From an uncultured Clostridia bacterium (GTDB lineage Bacteria; Bacillota; Clostridia; Lachnospirales; CAG-274): 38,232 bases of DNA. The DNA is taken from assembly GCA_947628755.1 (NCBI GenBank), contig CANRBC010000022.1, positions 1-38,232 on the forward strand, in the 5' to 3' direction. A model generated the notes under the pieces. That model saw only the letters and a program-made list of their open reading frames with translations, was not told where the DNA came from and made no database searches. Numbering within the stretch: the first letter of the stretch is position 1; each line of letters starts with the position of its first letter. Of the stretch, positions 6,816 through 15,089 are shown piece by piece. Made by a program: the position numbers and the translations under genes.

Positions 6816-8707
6816 TGACAATAGAGCAGTTAAATAAAATAAGAGAAGAAAAAAGAGAGCTCGTTATGGTGCGTAAGCTGGTAAAAGAGCAGGGCGAGGA
6901 AATGGCAAAGCATACCGGCTATAAAAAGCAGGTGCTTATATGCGGCGGTACAGGATGTACCTCCTCCGGCTCAAAGAAAGTAATAGAGGCTCTTGAGAAT
7001 TCTCTTAAAAAGCATGGTCTTGAAAAGGATATTCTCGTTGTCAGAACAGGCTGCTTCGGTCTTTGCGCATTAGGTCCTATTATGATAGTTTATCCCGAGG
7101 GCTGCTTCTACAGTCAGATGACTCCCGACCATGTAGAAAGAATAGTTGAGGAGCATCTTAAAGACGGCAATGTTGTAAAGGAATACCTTTATCAGGAAAC
7201 AGTCCACTCAGACGGAAGCATACTTTCATTAAATGAAACGGCTTTCTATAAGAAGCAGATGAGAGTTGCCCTCAGAAACTGTGGTGTTATAGACCCTGAG
7301 CAGATAGAGGAATACATAGCGGTAGACGGCTATCAGGCTCTTGCTAAGGTGCTTACCACAATGACAGGCGACCAGGTAATAGATGAAATTACAAAATCAG
7401 GCTTAAGAGGTCGTGGCGGCGGCGGATTCCCCACAGGCAGAAAGTGGGCGTTTGCCAAGGCTACCGAAAGCGACATCAAGTATGTATGCTGTAATGCCGA
7501 CGAGGGCGACCCGGGCGCATTTATGGACAGGTCTATACTTGAGGGCGATCCCCATTGCGTTATAGAGGCTATGGCTATTGCAGGATACAGCATCGGAGCT
7601 CAGAAGGGCTATGTATATGTTCGTGCAGAGTATCCTATTGCCGTTAAGAGATTACAGATAGCCGTAGATCAGGCAAGAGAATACGGACTTTTGGGCGAGC
7701 ATATTTTCGGCACGGATTTTTCATTTGATATAGAGATAAGACTTGGCGCAGGCGCATTTGTATGCGGCGAGGAGACTGCTCTTATGACATCCATAGAGGG
7801 TCACAGAGGCGAGCCTCGTCCTCGTCCGCCTTTCCCTGCGGTAAAGGGGCTTTTCGGTAAGCCTACTATCCTTAACAATGTTGAAACAAACGCCAATGTT
7901 GCCCAGATTATATTAAAGGGTGCAGATTGGTTCAGCAGCATAGGTACAGAGAAGTCAAAGGGTACTAAGGTATTTGCTTTGGGCGGTAAGATTACAAACG
8001 TAGGTCTTGTAGAGATACCTATGGGTACTACATTAAGAGAAATAGTTGAAGAGATTGGCGGCGGTATCCCCAACGGCAAGAAATTCAAGGCTGCTCAGAC
8101 AGGCGGTCCGTCAGGTGGTTGTATTCCCGCAAGCCATATAGATACTCCTATTGATTACGACAGCCTTATAGCTCTCGGCTCAATGATGGGTTCAGGCGGA
8201 CTTATTATACTTGACGAGGACACCTGTATGGTGGATATTTCCAAGTTCTATCTGGACTTTACCGTTGACGAGTCCTGCGGCAAGTGTACTCCGTGCCGTA
8301 TAGGTACAAAGAGACTTAATCAGCTTCTTGAAAAGATAACTGAAGGCAAGGGCGAAATGGAAGACCTTGAAAAGATAGAAGAGCTTGCAAAGCACATGAA
8401 GTCATCTTCACTTTGCGCTCTTGGTCAGTCAGCGCCTAACCCTGTGCTTTCAACGCTTAATTATTTCAGAGATGAATATCTTGCTCATATCAAGGATAAG
8501 AAGTGTCCTGCAGGCGTATGTAAGAAGCTCATGAAGTATGAGATAAAGCCCGATTTGTGTAAGGGCTGTACTCTTTGCGCAAGGAACTGTCCAGCAAACG
8601 CCATTACAGGCAAGGTAAGAGAGCCTCACGTTATCGACCAGGATAAGTGTATCAAGTGTGGCGTTTGTATGCAGAACTGTAAGTTCAATGCAATAGAAAA
8701 GAATTAA
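6812..8707 (+). CDS. hydB: [FeFe] hydrogenase subunit HydB (NuoF-like, FMN/NADH binding)
   Basis: A 631-residue subunit that exchanges electrons with NAD(H) through FMN. Residues 40-120 are a thioredoxin-like [2Fe-2S] domain (C-G-G-T-G-C and C-F-G-L-C). About 150-560 is the NuoF core, with G-L-R-G-R-G-G-G-G-F-P-T-G for nucleotide/FMN binding and C-G-K-C-T-P-C for the [4Fe-4S] cluster. The C terminus has two ferredoxin motifs (C-K-G-C-T-L-C-A-R-N-C-P and C-I-K-C-G-V-C-M-Q-N-C). The fused N-terminal domain explains why no separate HndB subunit is present. A second ATG directly follows the first, so the start is uncertain by one codon. Confidence 0.95.
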   Translation: MMTIEQLNKIREEKRELVMVRKLVKEQGEEMAKHTGYKKQVLICGGTGCTSSGSKKVIEALENSLKKHGLEKDILVVRTGCFGLCALGPIMIVYPEGCFYSQMTPDHVERIVEEHLKDGNVVKEYLYQETVHSDGSILSLNETAFYKKQMRVALRNCGVIDPEQIEEYIAVDGYQALAKVLTTMTGDQVIDEITKSGLRGRGGGGFPTGRKWAFAKATESDIKYVCCNADEGDPGAFMDRSILEGDPHCVIEAMAIAGYSIGAQKGYVYVRAEYPIAVKRLQIAVDQAREYGLLGEHIFGTDFSFDIEIRLGAGAFVCGEETALMTSIEGHRGEPRPRPPFPAVKGLFGKPTILNNVETNANVAQIILKGADWFSSIGTEKSKGTKVFALGGKITNVGLVEIPMGTTLREIVEEIGGGIPNGKKFKAAQTGGPSGGCIPASHIDTPIDYDSLIALGSMMGSGGLIILDEDTCMVDISKFYLDFTVDESCGKCTPCRIGTKRLNQLLEKITEGKGEMEDLEKIEELAKHMKSSSLCALGQSAPNPVLSTLNYFRDEYLAHIKDKKCPAGVCKKLMKYEIKPDLCKGCTLCARNCPANAITGKVREPHVIDQDKCIKCGVCMQNCKFNAIEKN

Positions 8708-8722
8708 GGAGGTGCTTCAGTT

Positions 8723-10462
8723 ATGGAAAATATGGTTAATTTAAAGATAAATAATATTCCTGTAACAGTGCCTGCCGGTTCTACCATTTTGCAGGCAGCG
8801 AAAGCGGCAAATATAGAAATTCCCACACTCTGCTACCTTAAGGATATAAACTGTATAGGCGCTTGCAGAGTATGTGTTGCTGAAATAAAGGGCAGAGGTC
8901 CTTTGGTAGCCACCTGCGTATACCCCGTAGAGGAGGGTATGGAGGTGCTTACAAATACTCCGAGAGTACGTGCTTCAAGAAAGACTACATTGGAGCTTCT
9001 TCTTTCAAGTCACAGAAAGAAATGTCTTTCCTGCGTAAAGAGCAACAACTGTGAATTACAGAGATTGGCTCTGGAGTATGGCGTAGACGAGGACAGATTC
9101 CCGACAGATGAGAATTATCCCGAGGCTGACGATTTATCACCATATCTTATAAGGGACAACAGCAAGTGTATCAACTGCAGACGTTGTGTTGCCGCTTGTA
9201 AGAATGTACAGTCAGTTTCAGTTATAGGCGCTATAAAGAGAGGCTACAATGTGCATATAGGCTGCGCCTTTGAGCAGAGCCTTAATGACTCTCCTTGTGT
9301 TGGCTGCGGTCAGTGTGTAGTTGCCTGCCCCGTAGGCGCATTGACAGAAAAGGACGAAACTGCCAAGGTATGGGACGCTATTGCAGACCCCGATAAGAAG
9401 GTCGTAGTATTTACCGCTCCTTCTATAAGAGCTACATTAGGCGAATGCTTCGATATGGCTCCCGGTACGGATGTAGAGGGCAAGATGACTGCCGCTATAA
9501 GACGTCTTGGCGTTGACAAGGTATTTAACATGAACTTTACTGCCGACCTTACGATTATGGAGGAGGCTCACGAGTTTGTAGAGAGAGTAAAGAACGGCGG
9601 CACGCTGCCTATGTTCACATCCTGCTGCCCGGGTTGGGTAAAGTTTGTTGAGCACTACTATCCTGAGCTGCTCCCCAACGTATCTACCTGTAAATCACCT
9701 CAGCAGATGTTCGGAGCAGTATTAAAGAGCTATTATTGTGAAAAGAACAATATAGACCCCAAGGATCTCTTTGTAGTAAGTATTATTCCCTGTACCGCAA
9801 AGAAATTTGAGGTAACCCGTGAAGAACAGTGGAATAACGGTATGCCTGATGTAGATGTTTCTCTTACTACAAGAGAGCTTGGCAGAATGATAAAGAAATC
9901 CGCTATTAAGTTTACAGAGCTTCCCGACGAGGATTATGACGACCCATTTGAATTTGCCAGCGGCGGCGGTATCATATTCGGCGCCACAGGCGGCGTTATG
10001 GAGGCAGCCTTAAGAACTGCGGCTTCTATACTCGACAAGGATATAAAGAAGATAGACTTTGAAGAGGTAAGAGGTACAGACGGTATAAAGGAAGCTACCT
10101 ATGAGGTAGGCGGCGTTACTGTAAACGTAGCCGTTGCTTCAGGTCTTGCAAATGCAAGAAAGGTAGTTGAGGATATTAAGGCAGGCAGAAAGAATTATCA
10201 ATTCGTAGAGGTAATGGCTTGTCCCGGTGGCTGTGTAAACGGCGGCGGTCAGCCTGTACAGAGCGACAGTGTAAGAAACAATGTTGACCTTAAGTCTATA
10301 CGCGCCTCTGTTCTCTACAAGGCAGATGAAAATATTGACATAAGACGCTCACACGAAAGCCCCGTTATTAAGACGGTTTACGACGAGTATTTTGAAGCTC
10401 CGGGTAAGGAAAAGGCTCATAGGCTTCTCCATACCACTTATGTCGACAGAAAGAACAAGTAA
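8723..10462 (+). CDS. hydA: [FeFe] hydrogenase catalytic subunit HydA
   Basis: A 579-residue catalytic subunit that makes or oxidises H2 at the H-cluster. In order it has a plant-type [2Fe-2S] domain (C-I-G-A-C-R-V-C), the His/Cys [4Fe-4S] motif (H-R-K-K-C-L-S-C), two ferredoxin clusters (C-I-N-C-R-R-C and C-V-G-C-G-Q-C), and the H-cluster motifs T-S-C-C-P-G-W (about 297), P-C-T-A-K-K (about 356) and A-C-P-G-G-C (about 499). The short C-terminal domain follows. With HydC and HydB it makes the trimeric type known to bifurcate electrons between ferredoxin and NAD. Bifurcation is inferred from subunit make-up. AAGGAGGTG precedes the start. Confidence 0.97.
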   Translation: MENMVNLKINNIPVTVPAGSTILQAAKAANIEIPTLCYLKDINCIGACRVCVAEIKGRGPLVATCVYPVEEGMEVLTNTPRVRASRKTTLELLLSSHRKKCLSCVKSNNCELQRLALEYGVDEDRFPTDENYPEADDLSPYLIRDNSKCINCRRCVAACKNVQSVSVIGAIKRGYNVHIGCAFEQSLNDSPCVGCGQCVVACPVGALTEKDETAKVWDAIADPDKKVVVFTAPSIRATLGECFDMAPGTDVEGKMTAAIRRLGVDKVFNMNFTADLTIMEEAHEFVERVKNGGTLPMFTSCCPGWVKFVEHYYPELLPNVSTCKSPQQMFGAVLKSYYCEKNNIDPKDLFVVSIIPCTAKKFEVTREEQWNNGMPDVDVSLTTRELGRMIKKSAIKFTELPDEDYDDPFEFASGGGIIFGATGGVMEAALRTAASILDKDIKKIDFEEVRGTDGIKEATYEVGGVTVNVAVASGLANARKVVEDIKAGRKNYQFVEVMACPGGCVNGGGQPVQSDSVRNNVDLKSIRASVLYKADENIDIRRSHESPVIKTVYDEYFEAPGKEKAHRLLHTTYVDRKNK

Positions 10463-10472
10463 ATATAGATAC

Positions 10473-10504
10473 GCAAAAAGGGAGTTTTATGACTCCCTTT
10501 TTGC
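10473..10504. terminator. Terminator of hydCBA (left arm of a duplicated hairpin)
   Basis: Stem GCAAAAAGGGAGT / ACTCCCTTTTTGC with a TTTATG loop. Its inner 26 bp (10476-10501) recur with two loop differences at 10742-10767, on the far side of the repeat element. Confidence 0.9.
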
Positions 10505-10741
10505 GTGTCGATAAAATCGACACGCTTGAAAGAAATGCTTTTTGGCATTTCTTTCAGTTATCTGCGGTAGGAACCAGCCGTGTTTACTGATATTTTGGCA
10601 AGTATGCAAAATATCAGTAAAGTTCCTGTCCTCGGAGGAAGTGAATTCCTCCTGCGGATTAAAGTCTGCGACGCTTTTTTGCAAGCTGTTCTTTATTTTA
10701 ATTCATATTTACTGTCAAAATTTTGTTTTTTTTGACAGTCT
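10503..10741 (+). mobile_element. Structured repeat element, copy 1
   Basis: Copy 1 of a family with three members here (others at 12337-12572 and 35445-35682). It is a string of hairpins: HP1 GTGTCGAT/ATCGACAC (10503-10525), HP2 GAAAGAAATGC/GCATTTCTTTC (10528-10555), HP3 a 15-bp stem (10583-10621) inside an AGGAAC/GTTCCT pairing, HP4 GGAGGAA/TTCCTCC (10634-10652), then the conserved GCGGATTAAAGTCTGCGACGC, and HP5 ACTGTCAAAA/TTTTGACAGT at the right end. It encodes no protein; the frames that cross it are not conserved between copies. The hydA terminator hairpin is duplicated on its two sides. I know no named family that matches. Confidence 0.85.
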
Positions 10742-10767
10742 AAAAGGGAGTCTTATAACTCCCTTTT
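10742..10767. terminator. Right duplicate of the hydA terminator hairpin
   Basis: Stem AAAAGGGAGT / ACTCCCTTTT, matching 10476-10501 apart from two loop bases. On the - strand it sits downstream of the anti-sigma gene and can end that operon. Confidence 0.85.
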
Positions 10768-10811
10768 AGTATGCGGTCAAGCAGTTTTCAAAAATGCTTT
10801 GCAGTCCGTTA

Positions 10812-11660
10812 TTATTCCATACTTTCCGCTATCCTTATAAGCTCGTCTTTTGATACGTTACCCTTTGTGGCTATATTGATTGAAACATTGTCTTCGGTTT
10901 CAAAGCCGGCAGTCCTGTCATCAATTATAGCGGTTTTTCTGCCGTTTATTGTCATCTCCTCAATATTGCCGTCGGTTGAAATTTCAAAGGCGGTTTCTTC
11001 GTTCAGAAGTCTTTCGCTTACGGAAATTATTTTATCCTCGGCATTTTTATACTCAAGGGTTATATAATATCCGCTTATATTGCCATTATTATCCTTATAG
11101 GTATAGGCTCTTTCAAATTCATAACCGTTTGGCATATATAACGGGGACTTTATATCGAACAATACGTCGTTCTGCGCCTTTTCAACAGTATCATAGCTCA
11201 TTTGAGCAGCGTCGGCATCATTTATATTTACATTATCGCCTAAAGCCTCGTTAAACATTTTCATAAGCTCTTCCTGTGACAACAGCTTGCCATTCTTATC
11301 ATAAATGCTGTTAAAATCGCTGTCCCTAAGAGCTGTAAGGACATTTCCGTTGCTGTCGTACAGCTTGCCTATAAGCTCGTCGGGAAGACTGTGGGGCGAA
11401 TTATGGTCAGTTTGCATGATAACGCTGTGTCCCAATGAAATTGTCTTTATTATCCTGTCGATATAACCCTCCGAAGCGGCAACGCCTGTTGCAACGGTCA
11501 GTACGGCAGCTGCGCCGACAATGGCGAGCCTTTTTTTGATATTCTTATTTTTTCTCTTTAACTCTGACATTTTATACACTTCCTCCTCTGTCAGAACCTC
11601 CTCGTTATATACGCTGAAGTCCATTTTCACATCATTGAGATAATCATATTCGTTTTTCAT
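10812..11660 (-). CDS. Putative anti-sigma factor, single-pass membrane protein
   Basis: A 282-residue protein with a cytoplasmic N-terminal part (about 1-45, acidic then Arg/Lys-rich), one membrane span (about 46-63, A-I-V-G-A-A-A-V-L-T-V-A-T-G-V-A) and an extracytoplasmic C-terminal domain of about 215 residues. That layout, and its position directly downstream of an ECF sigma gene, mark it as the likely cognate anti-sigma factor. The outer part looks like Clostridial proteins that follow such sigma genes, but I cannot name its domain with confidence. A GTG at 11672, overlapping the sigma stop as GTGA, is an alternative start; I prefer ATG 11660. Confidence 0.8.
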   Translation of the reverse strand: MKNEYDYLNDVKMDFSVYNEEVLTEEEVYKMSELKRKNKNIKKRLAIVGAAAVLTVATGVAASEGYIDRIIKTISLGHSVIMQTDHNSPHSLPDELIGKLYDSNGNVLTALRDSDFNSIYDKNGKLLSQEELMKMFNEALGDNVNINDADAAQMSYDTVEKAQNDVLFDIKSPLYMPNGYEFERAYTYKDNNGNISGYYITLEYKNAEDKIISVSERLLNEETAFEISTDGNIEEMTINGRKTAIIDDRTAGFETEDNVSINIATKGNVSKDELIRIAESME

Positions 11661-11668
11661 AATTATTC

Positions 11669-12205
11669 TCACAACCTTTCTTTGGCAAATAATCTGCGGA
11701 GCTTTTTGCGCCCTCTTGACAAGCGATTGTATATATAGCCTGTGGTTCTTTCCTGTGACCTTGCTATATCGTCTACGGTTCTGTCCATAATATAGCGCTG
11801 TATAAATATTTCTCTGTCCTCGGCGGAGAGATTTTCAAGAAGCGAGTCGACCTCCTCCTTTATTTCGTTTTGCAGCAAGGCGCAGCGTTCATCTGCAATA
11901 TTTTCATTCAGCTCTCCCGTTATAAGCTCTCTGCAATATTTTCTCTTGTAGTCTATTGCGCGGTATTTTGCAACAGCGCCTATCCAATTTTTAAGAGTGC
12001 TTTTTTGGGGATTAAATCTGTCTATGTTTTGCCATATTTTCAAAAGAACGTCGTTTATACAGTCGTCCTGCCACATTGAAATATTACTTAAGTGATAATA
12101 AACTATTGCTTTTATAAGACCGCCGTATCGCCTTAGGATTTCTTCAAATGCCTTTTCGTTTCCTTTTGACGTAAGACGGGCAAGTTTTTCATCGCTTATT
12201 TTCAT
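11669..12205 (-). CDS. ECF-type RNA polymerase sigma factor
   Basis: A 178-residue sigma-70-family factor. Region 2 covers about residues 12-80 (A-F-E-E-I-L-R-R-Y, D-D-C-I-N-D-V-L-L-K-I-W, K-S-T-L-K-N-W-I-G-A-V-A-K-Y-R). Region 4 covers about 115-170 (L-S-A-E-D-R-E-I-F-I-Q-R-Y, then the helix-turn-helix T-V-D-D-I-A...I-Y-N-R-L-S-R-G-R-K-K-L). I set the start at 12205, where AGGTG lies six bases upstream; a GTG at 12247 lacks a binding site. It is the first gene of a two-gene operon with the anti-sigma factor. Between its start and the repeat flank (12206-12313) I see no other gene. Confidence 0.93.
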   Translation of the reverse strand: MKISDEKLARLTSKGNEKAFEEILRRYGGLIKAIVYYHLSNISMWQDDCINDVLLKIWQNIDRFNPQKSTLKNWIGAVAKYRAIDYKRKYCRELITGELNENIADERCALLQNEIKEEVDSLLENLSAEDREIFIQRYIMDRTVDDIARSQERTTGYIYNRLSRGRKKLRRLFAKERL

Positions 12206-12313
12206 TTGCTCACCTGCCTTTGTTATTTGCCTTTTGAAGCGCTTCACTATATATTACGGAGTGAAATGTATTTTTCTATCAGTAAGGTCAAATTTTGTGT
12301 AATTCTAAATTAA

Positions 12314-12335
12314 AAGGGAGCTTGTTCGCTCCCTT
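12314..12335. repeat. Left duplicate of the mreB terminator palindrome
   Basis: Palindrome AAGGGAGC / GCTCCCTT with loop TTGTTC. It is identical over 22 bp to 12575-12596 on the other side of repeat copy 2. Confidence 0.9.
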
Positions 12336-12336
12336 C

Positions 12337-12572
12337 AAACTGTCAAAAAAAAATATTTTGGCAGTAAATATGAATTAAAATAAAGAACAGCCTGAAAAAA
12401 GCGTCGCAGACTTTAATCCGCAGGAGGAATTCACTTCCTCCGAGGACAGGAACTTTTCTGTAATTTAGGCATTTATGCCTAAATTGCGGAAAACACGGCT
12501 GGTTCCTTCCTTAGCTAACTGAAAGAAATGCCAAAAAGCATTTCTTTCAAAGTGTCGATTTTATCGACACGC
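12337..12572 (-). mobile_element. Structured repeat element, copy 2 (inverted)
   Basis: The reverse complement of this stretch aligns end to end with copy 1. HP1, HP2, HP4 and the GCGGATTAAAGTCTGCGACGC segment are nearly unchanged. HP3 (12452-12490) has a different sequence: AATTTAGGCAT/ATGCCTAAATT replaces the ACTGATATTTTG/CAAAATATCAGT stem, yet the stem is kept. With copy 1 it forms an inverted pair around the sigma/anti-sigma operon. The terminator palindrome of mreB is duplicated, without error, on both sides. Confidence 0.85.
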
Positions 12573-12574
12573 AG

Positions 12575-12596
12575 AAGGGAGCTTGTTCGCTCCCTT
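12575..12596 (-). terminator. Terminator of mreB (right duplicate)
   Basis: Hairpin AAGGGAGC/GCTCCCTT that overlaps the mreB stop codon by two bases. On the - strand a CTGCG follows it and the T tract is poor, so termination may now depend on the second copy (12314-12335), followed on the - strand by TTAATTTAG. Confidence 0.6.
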
Positions 12597-13629
12597 AATT
12601 ATTTCGTGAAAATATTTTTTTGATATTGGCGAAAAAGCCTGTATCGTCAATCGCCTGATATTCTATATACTTGCCTGTGCCTACCGCCACGCAGCTTACA
12701 GGGTCGTCGGCGATTATACACTTTATGCCTGTTTCTTCTTCAATTACTTTGTTAAGTCCCGATAGAAGCGAGCCGCCGCCTGTAAGCACTATGCCTCTGT
12801 CCGAAACATCTCCTGCCAGCTCCGGAGGGGTCTGCTCCAGCACATATCTTACTGCGTCAACTATTGCCGTTACGGATTCGTTAAGCGCCTCGTTTATTTC
12901 GGTAGAGCTTATCTCAAGTGTCATGGGAAGTCCGGAGGTTATGTTTCTGCCCCTTACCTCAAGAGTGTTGACAGGTGCTTTTTTATCGGCAGTACCTATT
13001 ATAATTTTAAGGTTTTCGGCAGTTCTTTCGCCTATGAGCATATTGTGATTTCTTCTCATATAGCGCACAATGGCGTCGTCAAATTTATCTCCCGCTATTT
13101 TAAGAGATGTGGATGCAACTATTCCGCCCAATGAAATTACGGCAACATCAGTAGTGCCGCCGCCTATATCAACTACCATGCTTCCGCAGGGACGCGTAAT
13201 GTCAAGACCTGCGCCAATAGCGGCGGCAATAGGCTCTTCTATTATAAATACCTGACCTGCGCCTGCGTTTTTGGTAGAATCCTGAACGGCTCTTTTTTCC
13301 ACCTCTGTTATTCTGCTGGGAACGCATACGGCTATTCTGGGCTTTTTAAACCAGTTGCTGCCCACAGACTTGTCTATGAAGTACCTTATCATTCTTTCCG
13401 TTACCTCAAAGTCCGATATTACGCCGTCCCGCAGGGGTCTTATCGCTACAATATTGGCAGGGGTCTTGCCCAGCATTCTGCGGGCTTCCTCGCCTACGGC
13501 TACGATAGAGCGCTTGTTTTCGTCTACTGCAACTACGGAGGGTTCCTGAAGCACTATTCCCTCGCCCTTACTGTATACAATTACACTGGCTGTTCCTAAG
13601 TCTATGCCAATATCATTGCCTAACAACAT
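12595..13629 (-). CDS. mreB: Rod-shape determining protein MreB/Mbl
   Basis: A 344-residue bacterial actin that organises lateral cell-wall synthesis at the inner face of the membrane. Phosphate-1 motif G-I-D-L-G-T-A is at 8-14, phosphate-2 motif V-D-I-G-G-G-T-T-D near 158-166, and the adenosine motif L-T-G-G-G-S near 283-288, all in the expected order and at full length. AAGGAG lies nine bases before the ATG. It starts three bases after the stop of the CorC-like gene, so the two are probably co-transcribed. mreC and mreD do not follow, which is common for the MreBH/Mbl paralogues. Confidence 0.95.
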   Translation of the reverse strand: MLLGNDIGIDLGTASVIVYSKGEGIVLQEPSVVAVDENKRSIVAVGEEARRMLGKTPANIVAIRPLRDGVISDFEVTERMIRYFIDKSVGSNWFKKPRIAVCVPSRITEVEKRAVQDSTKNAGAGQVFIIEEPIAAAIGAGLDITRPCGSMVVDIGGGTTDVAVISLGGIVASTSLKIAGDKFDDAIVRYMRRNHNMLIGERTAENLKIIIGTADKKAPVNTLEVRGRNITSGLPMTLEISSTEINEALNESVTAIVDAVRYVLEQTPPELAGDVSDRGIVLTGGGSLLSGLNKVIEEETGIKCIIADDPVSCVAVGTGKYIEYQAIDDTGFFANIKKIFSRNN

Positions 13630-13632
13630 ATA

Positions 13633-14919
13633 CTACTTCTCCTTTTCGTCGGATATTTCATCCTTAGCTGTTAATATTATTTTGAGCTTTTCTATTCTGT
13701 TCTTATCTATTTCTTCTATATAAAATTTGGCGTTGCTATCCTCGACTACTTCGCCCTTATCGGGAAATCTGCCAAGTATAGCAAGTACATAACCGCCTAT
13801 TGACTCTATATCGTCGTTTTCAAAGTCTGTGCCAAGCGCTTCGTTTACATCGTCAAGCCTTGTGCTGCCGTCTACAAGATATTCGTCCTCTCTTATGGGA
13901 GTTATCTCCTCCTCGTCATCTCTTATCTCGTCTATAATGTCGCCTACTATTTCCTCGATAAGATCCTGGAGAGTAACTATACCTGCCGTTCCGCCGTATT
14001 CGTCAAGGACTATCGCCATGGATATGGAGTTTTTCTTCATACCGGCGAAGAGCTTTGAACACAGCTTGGATTCGTATGTGAAATACGGCTTTTTGTAGTA
14101 ATCGGATACCTTGAAATTATCTGTGTTTTCAAGGAGCATAATATCCTTAAAGGATAGTATACCCACAATATTGTCATTTGTTTCACTATATACGGGAATA
14201 CGGGTGAATTTTTTCTCCCTAAAGGTCTTGACTGCATCCTCGTAGCTTATATCATCGGGGATAGATACTATATCTATACGGGGGACCATTATTTCCTCGG
14301 CAGTAGCGTTGCCGAAGTCCACCACGTTAGTTATCATTTCCTTTTCGTCGCCCTCGAGAACACCCTCCTCGTGGCTTACATCTACCATTGTTCTGAATTC
14401 ATTTTCCGTGACCATGGGAGATTCCTGCGTTTCTCTGCCTATCAGCTTGAATAATGCGCCTGTTATAATATTGAGCAGAAAAACAAGGGGAGTAAATATG
14501 ATAGTAAGAGCGGCTATGGGCTTTATTACAAGCTGGCTCATTTTCTCACAGTTATCCTTTGCGTATGTCTTGGGAGTGACCTCGCCGAATATAAGTACAA
14601 GTATAGTAAGTATGCCTGTGGCAATACCTACGCCTTGGCTGCCGAATAAATCGGTGGCTATGACCGTACCCATAGCGGAAGCGGCGATATTTACTATGTT
14701 GTTGCCTATAAGTATTGTGCTTAGCAGCTTTGCGGAATTGTCCGTTACCTTCTGTATGAGCTTTGCATTCTTAGCTCCTTCCTCCACCATAGCTCTTATG
14801 CGTATTTTGCTGAGAGAGGTCAGCGCCGTTTCAGAGCCTGAGAAAAAGCCCGAAAGAGCCAGACATACAACTAAAACAATAATTCTCGACAGATACTGGG
14901 AACTTTCCGAGTCGCCCAT
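13633..14919 (-). CDS. HlyC/CorC-family transporter-associated protein (CNNM-CBS-CorC)
   Basis: A 428-residue membrane protein. Residues 8-190 are the CNNM/DUF21 domain with about four hydrophobic spans and the motif G-F-F-S-G-S-E-T-A-L-T-S. Two CBS domains follow (about 195-320, with M-V-P-R-I-D-I and the G-I-L-S-F-K-D turn), then the CorC_HlyC domain (about 335-420). The family is tied to Mg2+ or Co2+ efflux and tolerance, and older annotation calls it hemolysin. I set the start at 14919 with GGAG ten bases upstream; the frame extends to 14997 without a binding site. Confidence 0.92.
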   Translation of the reverse strand: MGDSESSQYLSRIIVLVVCLALSGFFSGSETALTSLSKIRIRAMVEEGAKNAKLIQKVTDNSAKLLSTILIGNNIVNIAASAMGTVIATDLFGSQGVGIATGILTILVLIFGEVTPKTYAKDNCEKMSQLVIKPIAALTIIFTPLVFLLNIITGALFKLIGRETQESPMVTENEFRTMVDVSHEEGVLEGDEKEMITNVVDFGNATAEEIMVPRIDIVSIPDDISYEDAVKTFREKKFTRIPVYSETNDNIVGILSFKDIMLLENTDNFKVSDYYKKPYFTYESKLCSKLFAGMKKNSISMAIVLDEYGGTAGIVTLQDLIEEIVGDIIDEIRDDEEEITPIREDEYLVDGSTRLDDVNEALGTDFENDDIESIGGYVLAILGRFPDKGEVVEDSNAKFYIEEIDKNRIEKLKIILTAKDEISDEKEK

Positions 14920-15028
14920 TAAAACCACACTCCTATAATAATTAAAATTAAACAATATTTTACAGATACAGTATACCACAGATTTATGTATTTTCAAATA
15001 AAATTTTGTGATTTTGTAAAAATTCCCC

Positions 15029-15057
15029 TTTAAATATTCATTTATTAATGATATAAT
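15029..15057 (+). promoter_or_regulatory. Promoter of the 15090-17526 operon
   Basis: TTTAAA (15029-15034), 17-bp spacer, TATAAT (15052-15057). Confidence 0.5.
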
Positions 15058-15089
15058 GAGAGCAGAGAAGAAAAAAGGAAGTTATTCTT

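Noticed and set aside
10487..10769. Open frames of 65-75 residues inside repeat copies 1 and 3 (for example 10542-10769 and 35544-35771)
   Set aside because: They start inside hairpins without a ribosome site and are not kept in copy 2; they reflect repeat sequence, not genes.
10473..12596. CRISPR or tandem-repeat array
   Set aside because: The repeats are dispersed, long, in both orientations, and lack spacers of regular size.
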